Position numbers and translations under genes: made by a program. A stretch of 64,000 bases of DNA from Anoxybacteroides tepidamans (GTDB lineage Bacteria > Bacillota > Bacilli > Bacillales > Anoxybacillaceae): the NCBI RefSeq assembly GCF_014201465.1, contig NZ_JACHEP010000008.1, forward strand, positions 50,466 through 114,465, in the 5' to 3' direction. This document shows positions 1-8,462 of the stretch, one piece after another. How positions within the stretch are numbered: the stretch's first letter is position 1; each line of letters starts with the position of its first letter. The notes below the pieces were generated by a model. That model was given only the letters and a program-made list of their open reading frames with translations, was not told the origin of the DNA and made no database searches.

Positions 1-171
1 GTAAAAGCCGGTGATACATTGCTTTCCATGGCGGAACGAAAGCAAGGTGGGCCATTACCTGTTTCCATCGAAACGTTAATCAACGATTTTGAATCATTAA
101 ATCCTGGCGTAAAAGCCTCCTCCCTTCAAATTGGAAAAACGTACAAAATCCCTGTTTATCAACAAAACTGA
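1..171 (+). CDS. yqfZ: LysM-domain protein, C-terminal part (YqfZ-like)
   Basis: Open from the window edge in frame 1 to TGA at 169-171, giving the last 56 residues. The piece begins with VKAGDTLLSMAE, the start of a LysM peptidoglycan-binding repeat, and ends with LQIGKTYKIPVYQQN, the closing strand of the same fold. In B. subtilis the LysM protein gene yqfZ sits directly before ispG (yqfY), and the same neighbour follows here. The role is probably extracytoplasmic cell-wall binding. The N-terminus, including any signal peptide, lies outside the window. Product class is well supported; the symbol rests on synteny. Confidence 0.75.
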   Translation, partial: VKAGDTLLSMAERKQGGPLPVSIETLINDFESLNPGVKASSLQIGKTYKIPVYQQN

Positions 172-179
172 TGAATTTC

Positions 180-209
180 TTGTCAATTGTCGATAAACAT
201 TGTTACAAT
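180..209 (+). promoter_or_regulatory. putative sigma-A promoter of ispG
   Basis: TTGTCA (180-185) and TACAAT (204-209) are separated by 18 bases and lie about 47 bases before the ispG start, after the stop of the upstream LysM gene. Good match to sigma-A hexamers; not tested. Confidence 0.45.
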
Positions 210-256
210 AATTGAGAAGTTGACATGAACTTGTTTCTTAAAGGAGCGAATGTTTC

Positions 257-1360
257 GTGAATGAAATTATTCATCGTTCAAAAACCCGCCCGGTGCGCGT
301 CGGCAATTTGACGATCGGCGGAAGCAATGAAGTAATTATTCAAAGCATGACGACAACGAAAACGCACGATGTCGATGCAACGGTTGCTGAAATACAACGA
401 TTAGAAGAAGCAGGCTGCCAAATCGTTCGCGTCGCCTGCCCGGACGAACGAGCGGCCAACGCCATCCCTGAAATTAAAAAGCGGATTAACATCCCTCTTG
501 TTGTCGATATTCATTTCGATTACAAATTAGCGTTAAAAGCGATTGAAGGGGGAGCGGACAAAATCCGCATCAACCCTGGAAACATCGGACGTCGCGAAAA
601 AGTCGAAGCGGTCGTGAAAGCGGCAAAAGAGAGAGGCATTCCAATCCGCATCGGCGTCAATGCCGGCTCATTAGAAAAGCGCATTTTAGAGAAATACGGC
701 TATCCGACGGCCGATGGAATGGTGGAAAGCGCACTGTACCACATCCGTATTTTAGAAGAGCTTGATTTTCACGATATTATCGTGTCATTAAAAGCATCTG
801 ATGTCCGCCTTGCCATTGAAGCGTACGAAAAAGCAGCACGAACGTTCGACTACCCGCTTCATCTCGGCATTACCGAATCAGGAACGCTCTTTGCCGGAAC
901 GGTCAAAAGCGCCGCTGGACTCGGAGCGATTTTAAGCAAAGGGATCGGAAATACGATTCGCATTTCACTGAGCGCCGATCCTGTCGAAGAAGTAAAAGTG
1001 GCAAGAGAACTGTTAAAAGCGTTCGGGCTTGCTGCTAACGCGGCGACGCTTATTTCTTGCCCGACGTGCGGACGAATCGAAATCGACTTGATCAGCATCG
1101 CCAACGAAATTGAAGAATACATCGCCAAAATTAAAGCGCCGATTAAAGTCGCCGTTCTCGGCTGCGCCGTCAACGGACCCGGAGAAGCGCGAGAAGCGGA
1201 TATCGGCATCGCCGGTGCGCGCGGAGAAGGACTTCTTTTCCGCCACGGAAAGATCGTCCGCAAAGTTCCGGAAGAAACGATGGTCGAAGAACTCAAAAAA
1301 GAAGTAGATAAACTGGCTGAAGAATATTTCGCCAAACAAAAACAATCACAAAAAGCTTGA
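257..1360 (+). CDS. ispG: 4-hydroxy-3-methylbut-2-en-1-yl diphosphate synthase (flavodoxin)
   Basis: Penultimate enzyme of the MEP isoprenoid pathway: it reductively opens methylerythritol cyclodiphosphate to HMBPP using a 4Fe-4S cluster. The protein has 367 residues, normal for bacterial IspG. It has the N-terminal TIM-barrel part (starting [16 protein letters not shown]) and the C-terminal cluster ligands in ISCPTCGR and [10 protein letters not shown]. The start is GTG at 257, eight bases after AAAGGAGCG. The MEP partner ispH is found at 10504 in the same window, as in B. subtilis. An intrinsic terminator overlaps the stop codon. Confidence 0.97.
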   Translation: MNEIIHRSKTRPVRVGNLTIGGSNEVIIQSMTTTKTHDVDATVAEIQRLEEAGCQIVRVACPDERAANAIPEIKKRINIPLVVDIHFDYKLALKAIEGGADKIRINPGNIGRREKVEAVVKAAKERGIPIRIGVNAGSLEKRILEKYGYPTADGMVESALYHIRILEELDFHDIIVSLKASDVRLAIEAYEKAARTFDYPLHLGITESGTLFAGTVKSAAGLGAILSKGIGNTIRISLSADPVEEVKVARELLKAFGLAANAATLISCPTCGRIEIDLISIANEIEEYIAKIKAPIKVAVLGCAVNGPGEAREADIGIAGARGEGLLFRHGKIVRKVPEETMVEELKKEVDKLAEEYFAKQKQSQKA

Positions 1361-1382
1361 CGCTTTACGCGCCAAGCTTTTT
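1350..1382 (+). terminator. intrinsic terminator of ispG
   Basis: AAAAAGCTTG and CAAGCTTTTT form a 10-bp stem around a 13-nt loop; the left arm includes the ispG TGA. The A-run and T-run could let it work in both directions. Confidence 0.8.
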
Positions 1383-1390
1383 GAATTATG

Positions 1391-1507
1391 GTCTAGCTTC
1401 CGCTCCTAGCTGCTCGGAGACAAATAACCTTCCCCCTCGAGGTGTCAAGCACTTCTGCGGGTGAAGAACATTTGCCCATCGCAGCTAATCAGTCGCCTCA
1501 GCTTTTC
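1391..1507. repeat. GC-rich intergenic repeat, copy 1
   Basis: Non-coding segment between convergent ispG and yqfX. Its reverse complement shares short blocks (CAAATGTTCTTC, AGAAGTGC followed by TGACAC-like bases, AAAAGC-GAGGCGA) with the intergenic segment at 42855-43003. It has no convincing ORF. It looks like a degenerate member of a dispersed intergenic repeat family; no function is known to me. Confidence 0.5.
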
Positions 1508-1857
1508 TAATAATAAAACGGCATAATAAACAATTTAATGATGATCGACACAATCCCAATGCCGATCGCCCAGGCGCCTAGCGTTTCCGCCCCACGCCGG
1601 CGCGCGATAAATCCGACAATAATCCCTGCTGCTCCTAAAAGAATCGGCATCATAAACAGGGAAAGAATCGAAAGGACAAGCGCTGTCCAACCCCATCCGC
1701 TTCCGTTCGCCCCTTCTCTTTCATCCTTTTCATCGTAGCGACGAACCGGTTCAGCAACTTCCGCAGATGTTTCTTCCATAAAATCAGACTCTCGGTCCAC
1801 TTTTCCGACTGATTGCACGTAACTTTCGTTGTACGTGCGATTGCGATCATCGACCAT
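1507..1857 (-). CDS. yqfX: small membrane protein YqfX (DUF4190-like)
   Basis: Protein of 116 residues. The first 60 residues are polar and acidic (MVDDRNRTYNESY). They are followed by two hydrophobic segments (around TALVLSILSLFMMPILLGAAG and TLGAWAIGIGIVSIIIKLF) joined by the basic turn ARRRG, the pattern of DUF4190-type membrane proteins. The ATG at 1857 was chosen over an upstream start because AGCGAGGGAAC precedes it. The position opposite ispG and next to yqfW matches B. subtilis yqfX. Function unknown. Confidence 0.8.
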   Translation of the reverse strand: MVDDRNRTYNESYVQSVGKVDRESDFMEETSAEVAEPVRRYDEKDEREGANGSGWGWTALVLSILSLFMMPILLGAAGIIVGFIARRRGAETLGAWAIGIGIVSIIIKLFIMPFYY

Positions 1858-1994
1858 GTTGTTCCCTCGCTTTCCTAAAGTAAGGAGCATTATTAGTATG
1901 GTTCAGCGGTCAAAAAATATCAATGCGAATGTTTTCATCAGAAGGAAAAATGCGCGTAATATGTTACAATATAGTTCGGAAAGGAGTGCTTCAA

Positions 1995-2564
1995 TTGGCA
2001 ACAAAAAAACGGCTCGGCATCGACATCGATGGAACGATCACTTGTCCAAGTACCTTTATTCCTTATTTGAACCGGTCATTTCAAAAAGAATTGACGCTTG
2101 CGGACATTACGCAATACAATTTAGCACCGCTGTATGATACAACAGAGGAAGAAATCGACCGCTGGATGGAACAATATGAAGGAATGGTTTATGCAGAGGC
2201 GCCGCTCGCCCAAAACGCTCTCGAAGTGATCAACAGCTGGAAAAACAAATACGAATTGTTTTACATTAGCGCCCGCGGGAAACATTTATACGACATTACC
2301 GAACGGTGGTTTAAAAAGCATGGCGTGCATTATCATCACATTGAATTAATCGGCTCGCACGACAAAATTGAAGCGGTGAAAACATACGACATCGCCGCTT
2401 TTTTCGAGGACAAATACGACAACGCTTGCGACATCGGAGAGCAGTGCAACATCCCTGTCATTTTGTTTGACACGCCATACAACCAAGGTCCTCTTCCGAA
2501 ACAAGTCATTCGCGTCAAAACGTGGCTGGAAGCAAAAAAGCATATTGACGAACTGCTACGCTAA
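1995..2564 (+). CDS. yqfW: HAD-type nucleotidase-like protein YqfW
   Basis: Protein of 189 residues. The N-terminal motif GIDIDGTIT is the HAD motif I (DxDxT) carrying the nucleophile and acid/base aspartates. ISARGK and the later FFEDKYDNACD fit motifs II/III and IV of 5'-nucleotidase-like HAD phosphatases. The start is TTG at 1995, eight bases after AAGGAG; upstream in-frame ATGs lack a ribosome site. It converges on zur, sharing a terminator hairpin. The family is annotated as putative nucleotidase and the natural substrate is unknown. Confidence 0.85.
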   Translation: MATKKRLGIDIDGTITCPSTFIPYLNRSFQKELTLADITQYNLAPLYDTTEEEIDRWMEQYEGMVYAEAPLAQNALEVINSWKNKYELFYISARGKHLYDITERWFKKHGVHYHHIELIGSHDKIEAVKTYDIAAFFEDKYDNACDIGEQCNIPVILFDTPYNQGPLPKQVIRVKTWLEAKKHIDELLR

Positions 2565-2568
2565 ACAG

Positions 2569-2602
2569 AAAGGGATATCTCTTCGCTACGAGATATCCCT
2601 TT
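2569..2602. terminator. shared hairpin terminator between yqfW and zur
   Basis: Perfect 13-bp stem (AAAGGGATATCTC / GAGATATCCCTTT) with an 8-nt loop. The zur stop codon lies in the loop, so the right arm is zur coding sequence. There is only a short T run on either side. Confidence 0.7.
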
Positions 2603-3008
2603 GGCATTCCGGACATTTTCCGTATATTTCAAATTTATGATCCGATACTTCATACCCTTGTAAATGTTCTTGTAGCTCGCTCATCGGGCAAGCCGCAATT
2701 TCTTTCGTTTTTCCGCATTCCATGCAAATAAAATGATGATGATGGTGGGCGGTGCTGCATGTAAACCGAAAATGTTTTTCCCCAGATAGTTCTGTCATTT
2801 CTAAAATCCCAAGTTCCACAAACAACGACAAATTGCGGTAAATCGTATCAAAGCTTAAACCCGGATAGTCGTCTTTTAACGCATCTAACACATCTTTAGC
2901 CGTTAAATATTTATTGGTGTTTGCAAATAAATGCAACATATCTTCCCGCTTTCCCGTATGCTTAAACCCCTGTTCTTTCATTAACTGAATGGCTTGTGCG
3001 ACATTCAT
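2586..3008 (-). CDS. zur: zinc-responsive Fur-family repressor
   Basis: Fur-family metalloregulator of 140 residues that, with zinc bound, represses zinc-uptake genes. The N-terminal winged helix ends near [18 protein letters not shown]. The dimerization domain has the histidine-rich HHHHHF and the two structural-zinc CxxC pairs (CMEC and CPEC), with CPM between them, as in B. subtilis Zur. The ATG at 3008 follows AGGAGATAAGG; an upstream in-frame start would overlap znuB. It lies directly downstream of znuC-znuB on the same strand, and a candidate Zur box precedes znuC, so autoregulation through the operon is likely. Confidence 0.93.
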   Translation of the reverse strand: MNVAQAIQLMKEQGFKHTGKREDMLHLFANTNKYLTAKDVLDALKDDYPGLSFDTIYRNLSLFVELGILEMTELSGEKHFRFTCSTAHHHHHFICMECGKTKEIAACPMSELQEHLQGYEVSDHKFEIYGKCPECQRDIS

Positions 3009-3013
3009 CTTCC

Positions 3014-3847
3014 TTATCTCCTTCTCCACTTTTTCCACAAAATAGCGATAAGTAAAATGAACACAGAAAGCATGACGATCGTTCCGCCCGGCGCCAAATC
3101 TAACTCATATGACATAAACAGTCCGGCAATGACCGCCAACTCCCCGAGCAAAACGGAATAAACAATCGCCTGTTTAAATCCCTTCCCGATGCGAATGCTG
3201 GCAGCAACCGGCAATGTCATGAGCGACGATACAAGCAAAATGCCAACAATGCGCATCGAGGCTGCGATCACTAACGCTACTAAAACGATAAACACAAAAT
3301 GAATCGCTTTCGCCCGAATGCCAGAAGCAACCGCATACTCTTCATCAAACGAAAGAAGGAACAATTCTTTGTACAATAAGCCAAGCGCCACAACAACCGT
3401 GCACGCAATGCCGAAAATCACCCATACATCCTGCCGGCTGACAGCACTCACGCTGCCAAACAAATACGAAAACAAATCCGTATTAAACCCGTCCGCCAGT
3501 GAAATGAAAATCACGCTTAACCCGATTCCGCCCGACAAAATAATCGGAATCGCCAGCTCTTGATAATGCTTATATACGCCGCGCAATTTTTCAATAAATA
3601 GCGAACCGGCTACGGAAAAGCCCATCCCCATATAAAGCGGATTCCAGCCGGCAAACGTCCCGATCTTCTTTTCAAGCAGCAAACTCGCCGCAATCCCGGC
3701 AAGCGTCACATGGCTCAGCGCATCGGCAATAAGCGACAAACGGCGAACAACAATAAACACACCTAATAAAGGCGCTACGAATCCAATCAACACACCTGCG
3801 AAAAACGCATTTCGCAAAAACTCGTAATGAAACATGGCTTCAATCAT
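3014..3847 (-). CDS. znuB: zinc ABC transporter permease
   Basis: ABC-3 family permease of 277 residues with about eight or nine hydrophobic segments. It contains the family's characteristic [19 protein letters not shown] region, which couples to the ATPase. Adjacent znuC and zur make zinc the likely substrate; in this family manganese or iron are alternatives that sequence alone cannot exclude. The ATG at 3847 follows a GGGGG ribosome site. No substrate-binding lipoprotein gene (znuA) is present beside it, so the binding component must be encoded elsewhere. Confidence 0.9.
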   Translation of the reverse strand: MIEAMFHYEFLRNAFFAGVLIGFVAPLLGVFIVVRRLSLIADALSHVTLAGIAASLLLEKKIGTFAGWNPLYMGMGFSVAGSLFIEKLRGVYKHYQELAIPIILSGGIGLSVIFISLADGFNTDLFSYLFGSVSAVSRQDVWVIFGIACTVVVALGLLYKELFLLSFDEEYAVASGIRAKAIHFVFIVLVALVIAASMRIVGILLVSSLMTLPVAASIRIGKGFKQAIVYSVLLGELAVIAGLFMSYELDLAPGGTIVMLSVFILLIAILWKKWRRR

Positions 3848-3862
3848 CACAAAGTACCCCCG

Positions 3863-4618
3863 TCAATGCTGGTGGGAAAGCACATGAAGATGATGACCAT
3901 AAAATTTTGACAAATCATGATCTTTCAACTGCGCAAATTCATCTGCTTTCCCATGAAAATATAAATGCTTGTTTAAGCACGCCACATGTGTCACTTTTTC
4001 CGTAATCGTTCCGATATCGTGTGTCACTAATAGAAGCGTAATACCAAGACGGTTTAATTCATCGAGCATATTGTAAAAATTTTGCACATGATGAACGTCG
4101 ACGCCAACAGTTGGCTCATCTAAAATCAACAGCTCCGGCTTGCTCACAATCGCCCGAGCAATAAACACGCGCTGCTGCTGTCCGCCTGACAATTCTCCAA
4201 TGTTTTGCTGACGAAACTCGCCCATTCCAACTGCATCAATTGCCTCCATTACCGCCTGCTTTTCTTTGCTCGTCAAAAAGCGAAACAATCCGAGTTTAGC
4301 GGTTAATCCGCTAGCGACAACTTCATACACGGTCGCTGGAAATCCCGTATTAAAACTGTTCGCTTTTTGTGACACAAAGCCGACGCGGTGCCACTCTTTA
4401 AACTCCGAAATCGGGGTACCAAATAAATAAATGTTGCCTTGCTGCGGCTTTAATAAACCTAGTATGCATTTTAACAGCGTCGATTTTCCTGAGCCGTTCG
4501 GACCGACTAGCCCGACAAACGCCCCCTTCGGCACAGAAAACGTCACATCTTCCAGCACATTTTCTTTTTCGTAACGGAACGACACATGTTCCACCTTTAA
4601 TACTTCTTCCGTTTTCAT
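3863..4618 (-). CDS. znuC: zinc ABC transporter ATP-binding protein
   Basis: Cytoplasmic ATPase of the zinc importer, 251 residues. It shows Walker A GPNGSGKST, signature LSGGQQQR, Walker B LLILDEPTVGVD and the switch histidine in LVTHDIG. The C-terminus is histidine-rich (GHHLHVLSHQH), common in metal transporters. It is the first gene of the znuC-znuB-zur cluster, 15 bases before znuB, with a candidate Zur operator upstream. Start ATG follows AGGTGGGGAC. Confidence 0.93.
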   Translation of the reverse strand: MKTEEVLKVEHVSFRYEKENVLEDVTFSVPKGAFVGLVGPNGSGKSTLLKCILGLLKPQQGNIYLFGTPISEFKEWHRVGFVSQKANSFNTGFPATVYEVVASGLTAKLGLFRFLTSKEKQAVMEAIDAVGMGEFRQQNIGELSGGQQQRVFIARAIVSKPELLILDEPTVGVDVHHVQNFYNMLDELNRLGITLLLVTHDIGTITEKVTHVACLNKHLYFHGKADEFAQLKDHDLSKFYGHHLHVLSHQH

Positions 4619-4641
4619 CGTGTCCCCACCTAGTATAATTC

Positions 4642-4663
4642 AAATTAAGAATGATTACGATTT
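4642..4663 (-). promoter_or_regulatory. candidate Zur operator upstream of znuC
   Basis: On the minus strand the segment contains TCGTAATCATT, matching one half of the B. subtilis 7-1-7 Zur box (TCGTAATNATTACGA); the second half-site is degenerate. It lies 24-45 bases before the znuC ATG, just upstream of a TATACT -10-like element. This would give zinc-dependent repression of znuC-znuB-zur. Confidence 0.6.
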
Positions 4664-4713
4664 AGCTACGAATGTAGTATAACGGAAAGATTCCGATTTG
4701 TAAACGAGCGAGC

Positions 4714-5595
4714 TCAGTGAATCGCTGATTTAAATTTTGCTCCTCTTACTTCATGCGTATTCATAACCGTAATAAACGCATTCGGGTCCTTCTCGTATAC
4801 GATCGCTTTTAGCTTCGTCAATTCAAGGCGGGTGACAACGGCATAAATCACTTCCTTTTGCGCGTCCGTGTAGCCGCCTTTTCCCATCAATTTCGTCGTG
4901 CCGCGCCCAAGACGATGCAAAATCGCATCCGATATATCTTCGTATTGATCAGAAACGATAATAACCGCTTTCGTTTCATCTAATCCTTCAATGACCGTAT
5001 CAATCGTTTTAAACGCAATGTAGTACGTCATCACCGAATACATCGCTTGTTCTAATCCGAACACAAATGCGGCCCAGCTGAAAATAAAAATATTCATAAA
5101 CATGACAAACTCGCCGACGGAAAACGGCAGTTTTTTCGTTAACAAAATCCCTAAAATTTCCGTCCCGTCTAACGAACCACCATGGCGGATCACAAGCCCG
5201 ACGCCCACTCCTAAAGTAAGGCCGCCAAAAACGGTTGCTAAAATCGGCTCATTCGTCAGCGGCGCTAAACGGTGCAACGCCCGCTCCACAACTGCTAAGC
5301 AAACAATGCCGAAAATAGACGAGAACATAAACGTCTTTCCGATTTGCTTATAGCCGTAATACATAAACGGTGCGTTCAACAGCACAACAAGCGTCGCAAA
5401 ATTGAGAAACGACCATTTTTCCGGCAAAACGTAGTCTAAAATGAGCGAAATCCCGATGATTCCCCCATCAATAATTTGATTTGGCACTAAAAACCGCTCG
5501 ATCGACAGTGCCGCCAAAGAAGCTCCGACTAAAATCAACAACAGGCGGTACATAGCATGCGCAGCACTTTCTTTTTTATGCTGTTTCTGGATCAA
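4714..5595 (-). CDS. yqfU: YitT-family membrane protein YqfU
   Basis: Protein of 293 residues. The N-terminal part holds about five transmembrane helices of the YitT/DUF161 type (motifs [14 protein letters not shown] and [12 protein letters not shown]). The C-terminal soluble domain (about residues 215-290) is a DUF2179 domain ([20 protein letters not shown]). Start is TTG at 5595 after AAAGGGGGAG. Members are proposed membrane transport or sensing proteins; function is not established. Confidence 0.85.
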   Translation of the reverse strand: MIQKQHKKESAAHAMYRLLLILVGASLAALSIERFLVPNQIIDGGIIGISLILDYVLPEKWSFLNFATLVVLLNAPFMYYGYKQIGKTFMFSSIFGIVCLAVVERALHRLAPLTNEPILATVFGGLTLGVGVGLVIRHGGSLDGTEILGILLTKKLPFSVGEFVMFMNIFIFSWAAFVFGLEQAMYSVMTYYIAFKTIDTVIEGLDETKAVIIVSDQYEDISDAILHRLGRGTTKLMGKGGYTDAQKEVIYAVVTRLELTKLKAIVYEKDPNAFITVMNTHEVRGAKFKSAIH

Positions 5596-5679
5596 TCTAA
5601 CTCCCCCTTTTTCTTTTTATTATAACACGTTTTGCGCCTATGTTTCATACGATACCCATATACAGAGGAGGCGATGAAT

Positions 5680-5940
5680 ATGAATCTTTATCAACAGCTT
5701 ATTAATCAAAAAATTAAAACGATTACCCCTGAAGAACTTGTATCATACAGCCGTGATTACGGCATTTCATTAACGGTCGAGGAAGCGAAAAAAATCATTC
5801 ATATCGCCCGGACCAATAAAATTAACATCTTTGATCCGCAAGAGCGGGCAAAATGGGTACGGGAATTGGCCAAGATTACGTCACCGCAAACTGCCAAACA
5901 GGCCAATGAGCTGTTTTTAAAATTTATGAACAAAAAATAA
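5680..5940 (+). CDS. yqfT: DUF2624 family protein YqfT
   Basis: Small soluble protein of 86 residues (MNLYQQLINQKIKTITPEEL...), almost the length of B. subtilis YqfT and in the same place beside nfo. It is predicted mainly alpha-helical with a basic C-terminus. The ATG at 5680 was chosen because GAGGAGG lies at suitable distance; the ATG six bases upstream is too close to it. The stop codon abuts a hairpin that was duplicated when the IS inserted. Function unknown. Confidence 0.85.
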   Translation: MNLYQQLINQKIKTITPEELVSYSRDYGISLTVEEAKKIIHIARTNKINIFDPQERAKWVRELAKITSPQTAKQANELFLKFMNKK

Positions 5941-6828
5941 GCGATCTCTCAAGGGAGATCGCTTCAGACTGTTGACAAAATGGGTTACAGACGAATGTCT
6001 GTAACCCATTTTGTTCCATAAAAGAGTTGGATTTCTAAAAAAAACAGAGAGAATAAGTGACCATATGAATGAAAAGGAAGGACGGTGCTTCGTCTTCCAT
6101 AGGTAATTCGCCAGTTTTTTCAAATTCATGGCAGCACAAACAAGCATCGCCTGCGCCTGATTTCTTTCCAATCCTCGGTAATTCGTCCAACGCAGACCAT
6201 GCTTCTCTTTTAAATCGGCAAAATCCCGTTCAATCGTTTCTTTTCGGAGGGCATAGAGTTCGCGATACTCCGGAACATATCGCAAATGTTCGGCTTCTTC
6301 ATAGTAGTCCTGCCATACATGACGCGTGACGACTTTCGTGTGATTCTTGCTTTCTGTACACTGACGAAGATACGGACAGCTTCGGCATACCGATGGGTCG
6401 GATTTATATTCCCGATATCCTTCTCGATTTGTGGTAGAGTAAGATAAGACTTGATCATTCGGACATAGATAACAGTCAAAATATTCGTCGTACACAAAAT
6501 CAGATTTCCGAAAGAACCCCTCTTTTGTTTTTGGGCGAGTGTACGGCCAAATGAGCTTGACGTTTTGGTCCAGTAAATACTTGGCGATAGCCGGAGTTTT
6601 ATATCCTGCATCTGCGCACAAGGCTTCCGGACATTCTTTGATTTCCTGTTTCACTCGTTTGAACAGTTCAAAAAACGCCTGACTATCGTGAATATTTGCC
6701 GCCGTCACATAAGGATATAACACCCATCCGTGGCGGTCACAAGCCGTGTGGTACGAATAAGCAAACACTCGCTCCCGTTCATTTTTCACAAACAGCCCAC
6801 TGTCCGGATCCGTTTTGCTTACTTTCAC
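5917..6828 (-). CDS. IS1182-type transposase, C-terminal reading frame
   Basis: The frame carries the rest of the DDE catalytic core: CADAGYKT (second Asp) and ERDFADLKEKHGLRW (Glu), plus cysteine motifs CYLCPND and CRSCPYLRQC typical of the family. Its first in-frame ATG is at 6828, but the frame stays open upstream through the A11 run (6835-6845), and joining by a -1 shift gives continuous KKKKREVKVSKTDPDSG. It is probably made only as a fusion with the upstream frame. The frame runs through the left terminal repeat, and its last 15 residues and stop codon are encoded by host DNA. Confidence 0.85.
   Translation of the reverse strand: MKVSKTDPDSGLFVKNERERVFAYSYHTACDRHGWVLYPYVTAANIHDSQAFFELFKRVKQEIKECPEALCADAGYKTPAIAKYLLDQNVKLIWPYTRPKTKEGFFRKSDFVYDEYFDCYLCPNDQVLSYSTTNREGYREYKSDPSVCRSCPYLRQCTESKNHTKVVTRHVWQDYYEEAEHLRYVPEYRELYALRKETIERDFADLKEKHGLRWTNYRGLERNQAQAMLVCAAMNLKKLANYLWKTKHRPSFSFIWSLILSVFFRNPTLLWNKMGYRHSSVTHFVNSLKRSPLRDRLFFVHKF
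5939..5964. repeat. target-site duplication of the IS1182-type element, left copy
   Basis: 26-bp sequence identical to 7515-7540. It is a hairpin: 10-bp stem AAGCGATCTC / GAGATCGCTT with loop TCAAGG. Its first two bases are the end of the yqfT TAA. On the minus strand this copy is followed by TTATTTTTTG, so it is the copy that retains the U-tract of an intrinsic terminator. Confidence 0.92.
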
Positions 6829-7514
6829 TTCTCGTTTTTTTTTTTCGTTTCCGGTGGCAATGGAGACTTTCCATGAGCGATGCGATCCTGTTCGATTTCT
6901 TTTTCGAGTTCTTGTTGGTAAGCTTTCGCTTCTACTTCTGCCATTTCTGTTGTAAACTTCTTTTTATTAGCACTTGCCTTGACATGAGTCGAGTCCACGT
7001 ACACCACACTTGGATCGACCAATCCGTGTTGAAAGGCTTCGTCTAAGATTCGTGAAAAAATCTGATGGAACACATCCGTTCCGGCAAAACGACGCGCATA
7101 GTTTTTACTCGGTGTCGAGTGATGAGGGACGGGATCATGAAGGCTAAGCCCCAAAAACCAACGGTAGGCCACGTTGGTTCGGATTTGTTCGACCGTTTCA
7201 CGCATCGAGCGGATTCCAAATACATACCGAATCAAATACATTTTAAACAGCATCACCGGATCAATGCTCGGACGTCCATGATCAGGAGAATAGAGATCTT
7301 TTACGATGTCGTAAATAAAGGAAAAATCAATGGCTGCATCTAGCTTTCTCACCAAGTGATCCTCTGGGACAAGATCATCCAGTTTTACCGTCGTTTCTGT
7401 ATAGCGCCCTTCTTCTTGGCGTGGACGAAGCATCGTTCTTTTCCCTCCGTTCTTCCTCTGTACTACTGTACTACCCTCATAATAAAACAGCTTGTCGACT
7501 TTGTCGACAAGCTG
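5965..7514 (-). mobile_element. IS1182-family insertion sequence
   Basis: A 1550-bp element bounded by imperfect 15-bp terminal inverted repeats: 5965-5979 CAGACTGTTGACAAA, and the complement of 7500-7514, CAGCTTGTCGACAAA, 12 of 15 matching. It is flanked by 26-bp direct repeats made of a host hairpin. It encodes one transposase on the minus strand, split by a frameshift at an A-run. Both ends carry perfect 12-bp hairpins (5981-6008 and 7488-7514). Removing the element and one repeat restores a short yqfT-nfo junction with a single hairpin, so insertion appears recent and clean. Confidence 0.9.
6825..7433 (-). CDS. IS1182-type transposase, N-terminal reading frame
   Basis: Codes for 202 residues beginning MLRPRQEEGRYTETTVKLDDL. 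It includes the N-terminal DUF772-like region (GRPSIDPVMLFKMYLIRY, VFGIRSMRETVEQ) and the first catalytic Asp in VVYVDSTHVKAS. Start ATG at 7433 follows GGAGGGAAAAG. It ends at TGA just after an 11-A run. A -1 slip there fuses it to the downstream frame to give a transposase of about 500 residues, usual for the family. Whether this is programmed slippage, a disabling mutation or a homopolymer sequencing error cannot be told here. Confidence 0.88.
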   Translation of the reverse strand: MLRPRQEEGRYTETTVKLDDLVPEDHLVRKLDAAIDFSFIYDIVKDLYSPDHGRPSIDPVMLFKMYLIRYVFGIRSMRETVEQIRTNVAYRWFLGLSLHDPVPHHSTPSKNYARRFAGTDVFHQIFSRILDEAFQHGLVDPSVVYVDSTHVKASANKKKFTTEMAEVEAKAYQQELEKEIEQDRIAHGKSPLPPETKKKNEK

Positions 7515-7540
7515 AAGCGATCTCTCAAGGGAGATCGCTT
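7515..7540. repeat. target-site duplication of the IS1182-type element, right copy
   Basis: Identical to 5939-5964. The last two bases belong to the nfo stop codon. On the minus strand this copy is now followed by IS sequence without a T-run, so the nfo hairpin has lost the U-tract it would have had before insertion. Confidence 0.92.
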
Positions 7541-8432
7541 ATGATTGCACGATTTTCGCTAAAACATCTTCGTCAAACGTTTGCGCACGCAGCATCGCAA
7601 TTTCAAAGCGGTACGGCGGCTTTTTATTGTTTTTATCTTCGCCGACGTACGGCGTTTCTAAAATTTTCGGAATGTCAGCGAGGCTCGGATGATGAACGAT
7701 ATAATTGAGCGCTTGAAATCCAATATGGCCGAAACCGATGTTTTCATGGCGGTCTTTCCGGCTGCCACGCGGATTTTTACTGTCGTTAATATGAAGCACT
7801 TTTAACCGCTCCAAACCAATTACTTTATCAAATTCCTCTAATACCCCGTCAAAATCGTCGATGATATTATAGCCAGCATCGTGAACGTGACACGTATCAA
7901 AGCAAACCGATAATTTGTCGTTATGCACAACACCATCAATGATTTTTGCCAGCTCTTCAAAGCGGCTGCCGCATTCCGATCCTTTCCCGGCCATCGTTTC
8001 CAAGGCGATTTGCACGTTTTGTTCACGCGTGATGACCTCGTTTAATCCCTCGATAATTTTTGCAAGCCCCGCTTCCACTCCTGCCCCGACATGCGCACCG
8101 GGATGAAGGACGATTTGCTTTGCGCCGATCGCAGTTGTCCGCTCAATTTCTGCACGCAAAAAATCGACGCCGAGCTGAAACGTATCTGCATTGACCGTAT
8201 TTCCAATGTTGATAATATAAGGAGCGTGCACGACAATTTCTTCAATGCCGTGTTCTTTCATATGTGCAAGCCCCGCTTCGATGTTGAGCTCTTCAATCTT
8301 TTTTCGCTTCGTGTTTTGCGGGGCGCCCGTATAAATCATAAACGTATTCGCTCCGTAAGAAACTGCTTCTTCACTGGCAGCGAGCAGCATTTTTTTGCCG
8401 CTCATCGATACGTGTGAACCAATTTTTAACAT
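7539..8432 (-). CDS. nfo: endonuclease IV (AP endonuclease)
   Basis: Zinc-dependent AP endonuclease of base-excision repair; cleaves 5' of abasic sites. Protein of 297 residues, the length of B. subtilis Nfo. Characteristic metal-site segments are visible: [22 protein letters not shown] and [20 protein letters not shown]. The ATG at 8432 was chosen because AAGGGGGAG lies eight bases before it; the ATG two codons upstream is too close. Its stop codon overlaps the hairpin duplicated by the IS. Confidence 0.95.
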   Translation of the reverse strand: MLKIGSHVSMSGKKMLLAASEEAVSYGANTFMIYTGAPQNTKRKKIEELNIEAGLAHMKEHGIEEIVVHAPYIINIGNTVNADTFQLGVDFLRAEIERTTAIGAKQIVLHPGAHVGAGVEAGLAKIIEGLNEVITREQNVQIALETMAGKGSECGSRFEELAKIIDGVVHNDKLSVCFDTCHVHDAGYNIIDDFDGVLEEFDKVIGLERLKVLHINDSKNPRGSRKDRHENIGFGHIGFQALNYIVHHPSLADIPKILETPYVGEDKNNKKPPYRFEIAMLRAQTFDEDVLAKIVQS

Positions 8433-8462
8433 CTCCATCTCCCCCTTCTTTTCAATGCCGCC

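Noticed and set aside
859..1335. Long minus-strand ORFs opposite ispG
   Set aside because: Low-complexity Ser/Ala translation with no ribosome site; antisense shadow of ispG.
1829..2137. Plus-strand ORF overlapping the yqfX start and yqfW start
   Set aside because: Composition not protein-like and it overlaps two supported genes in another frame.
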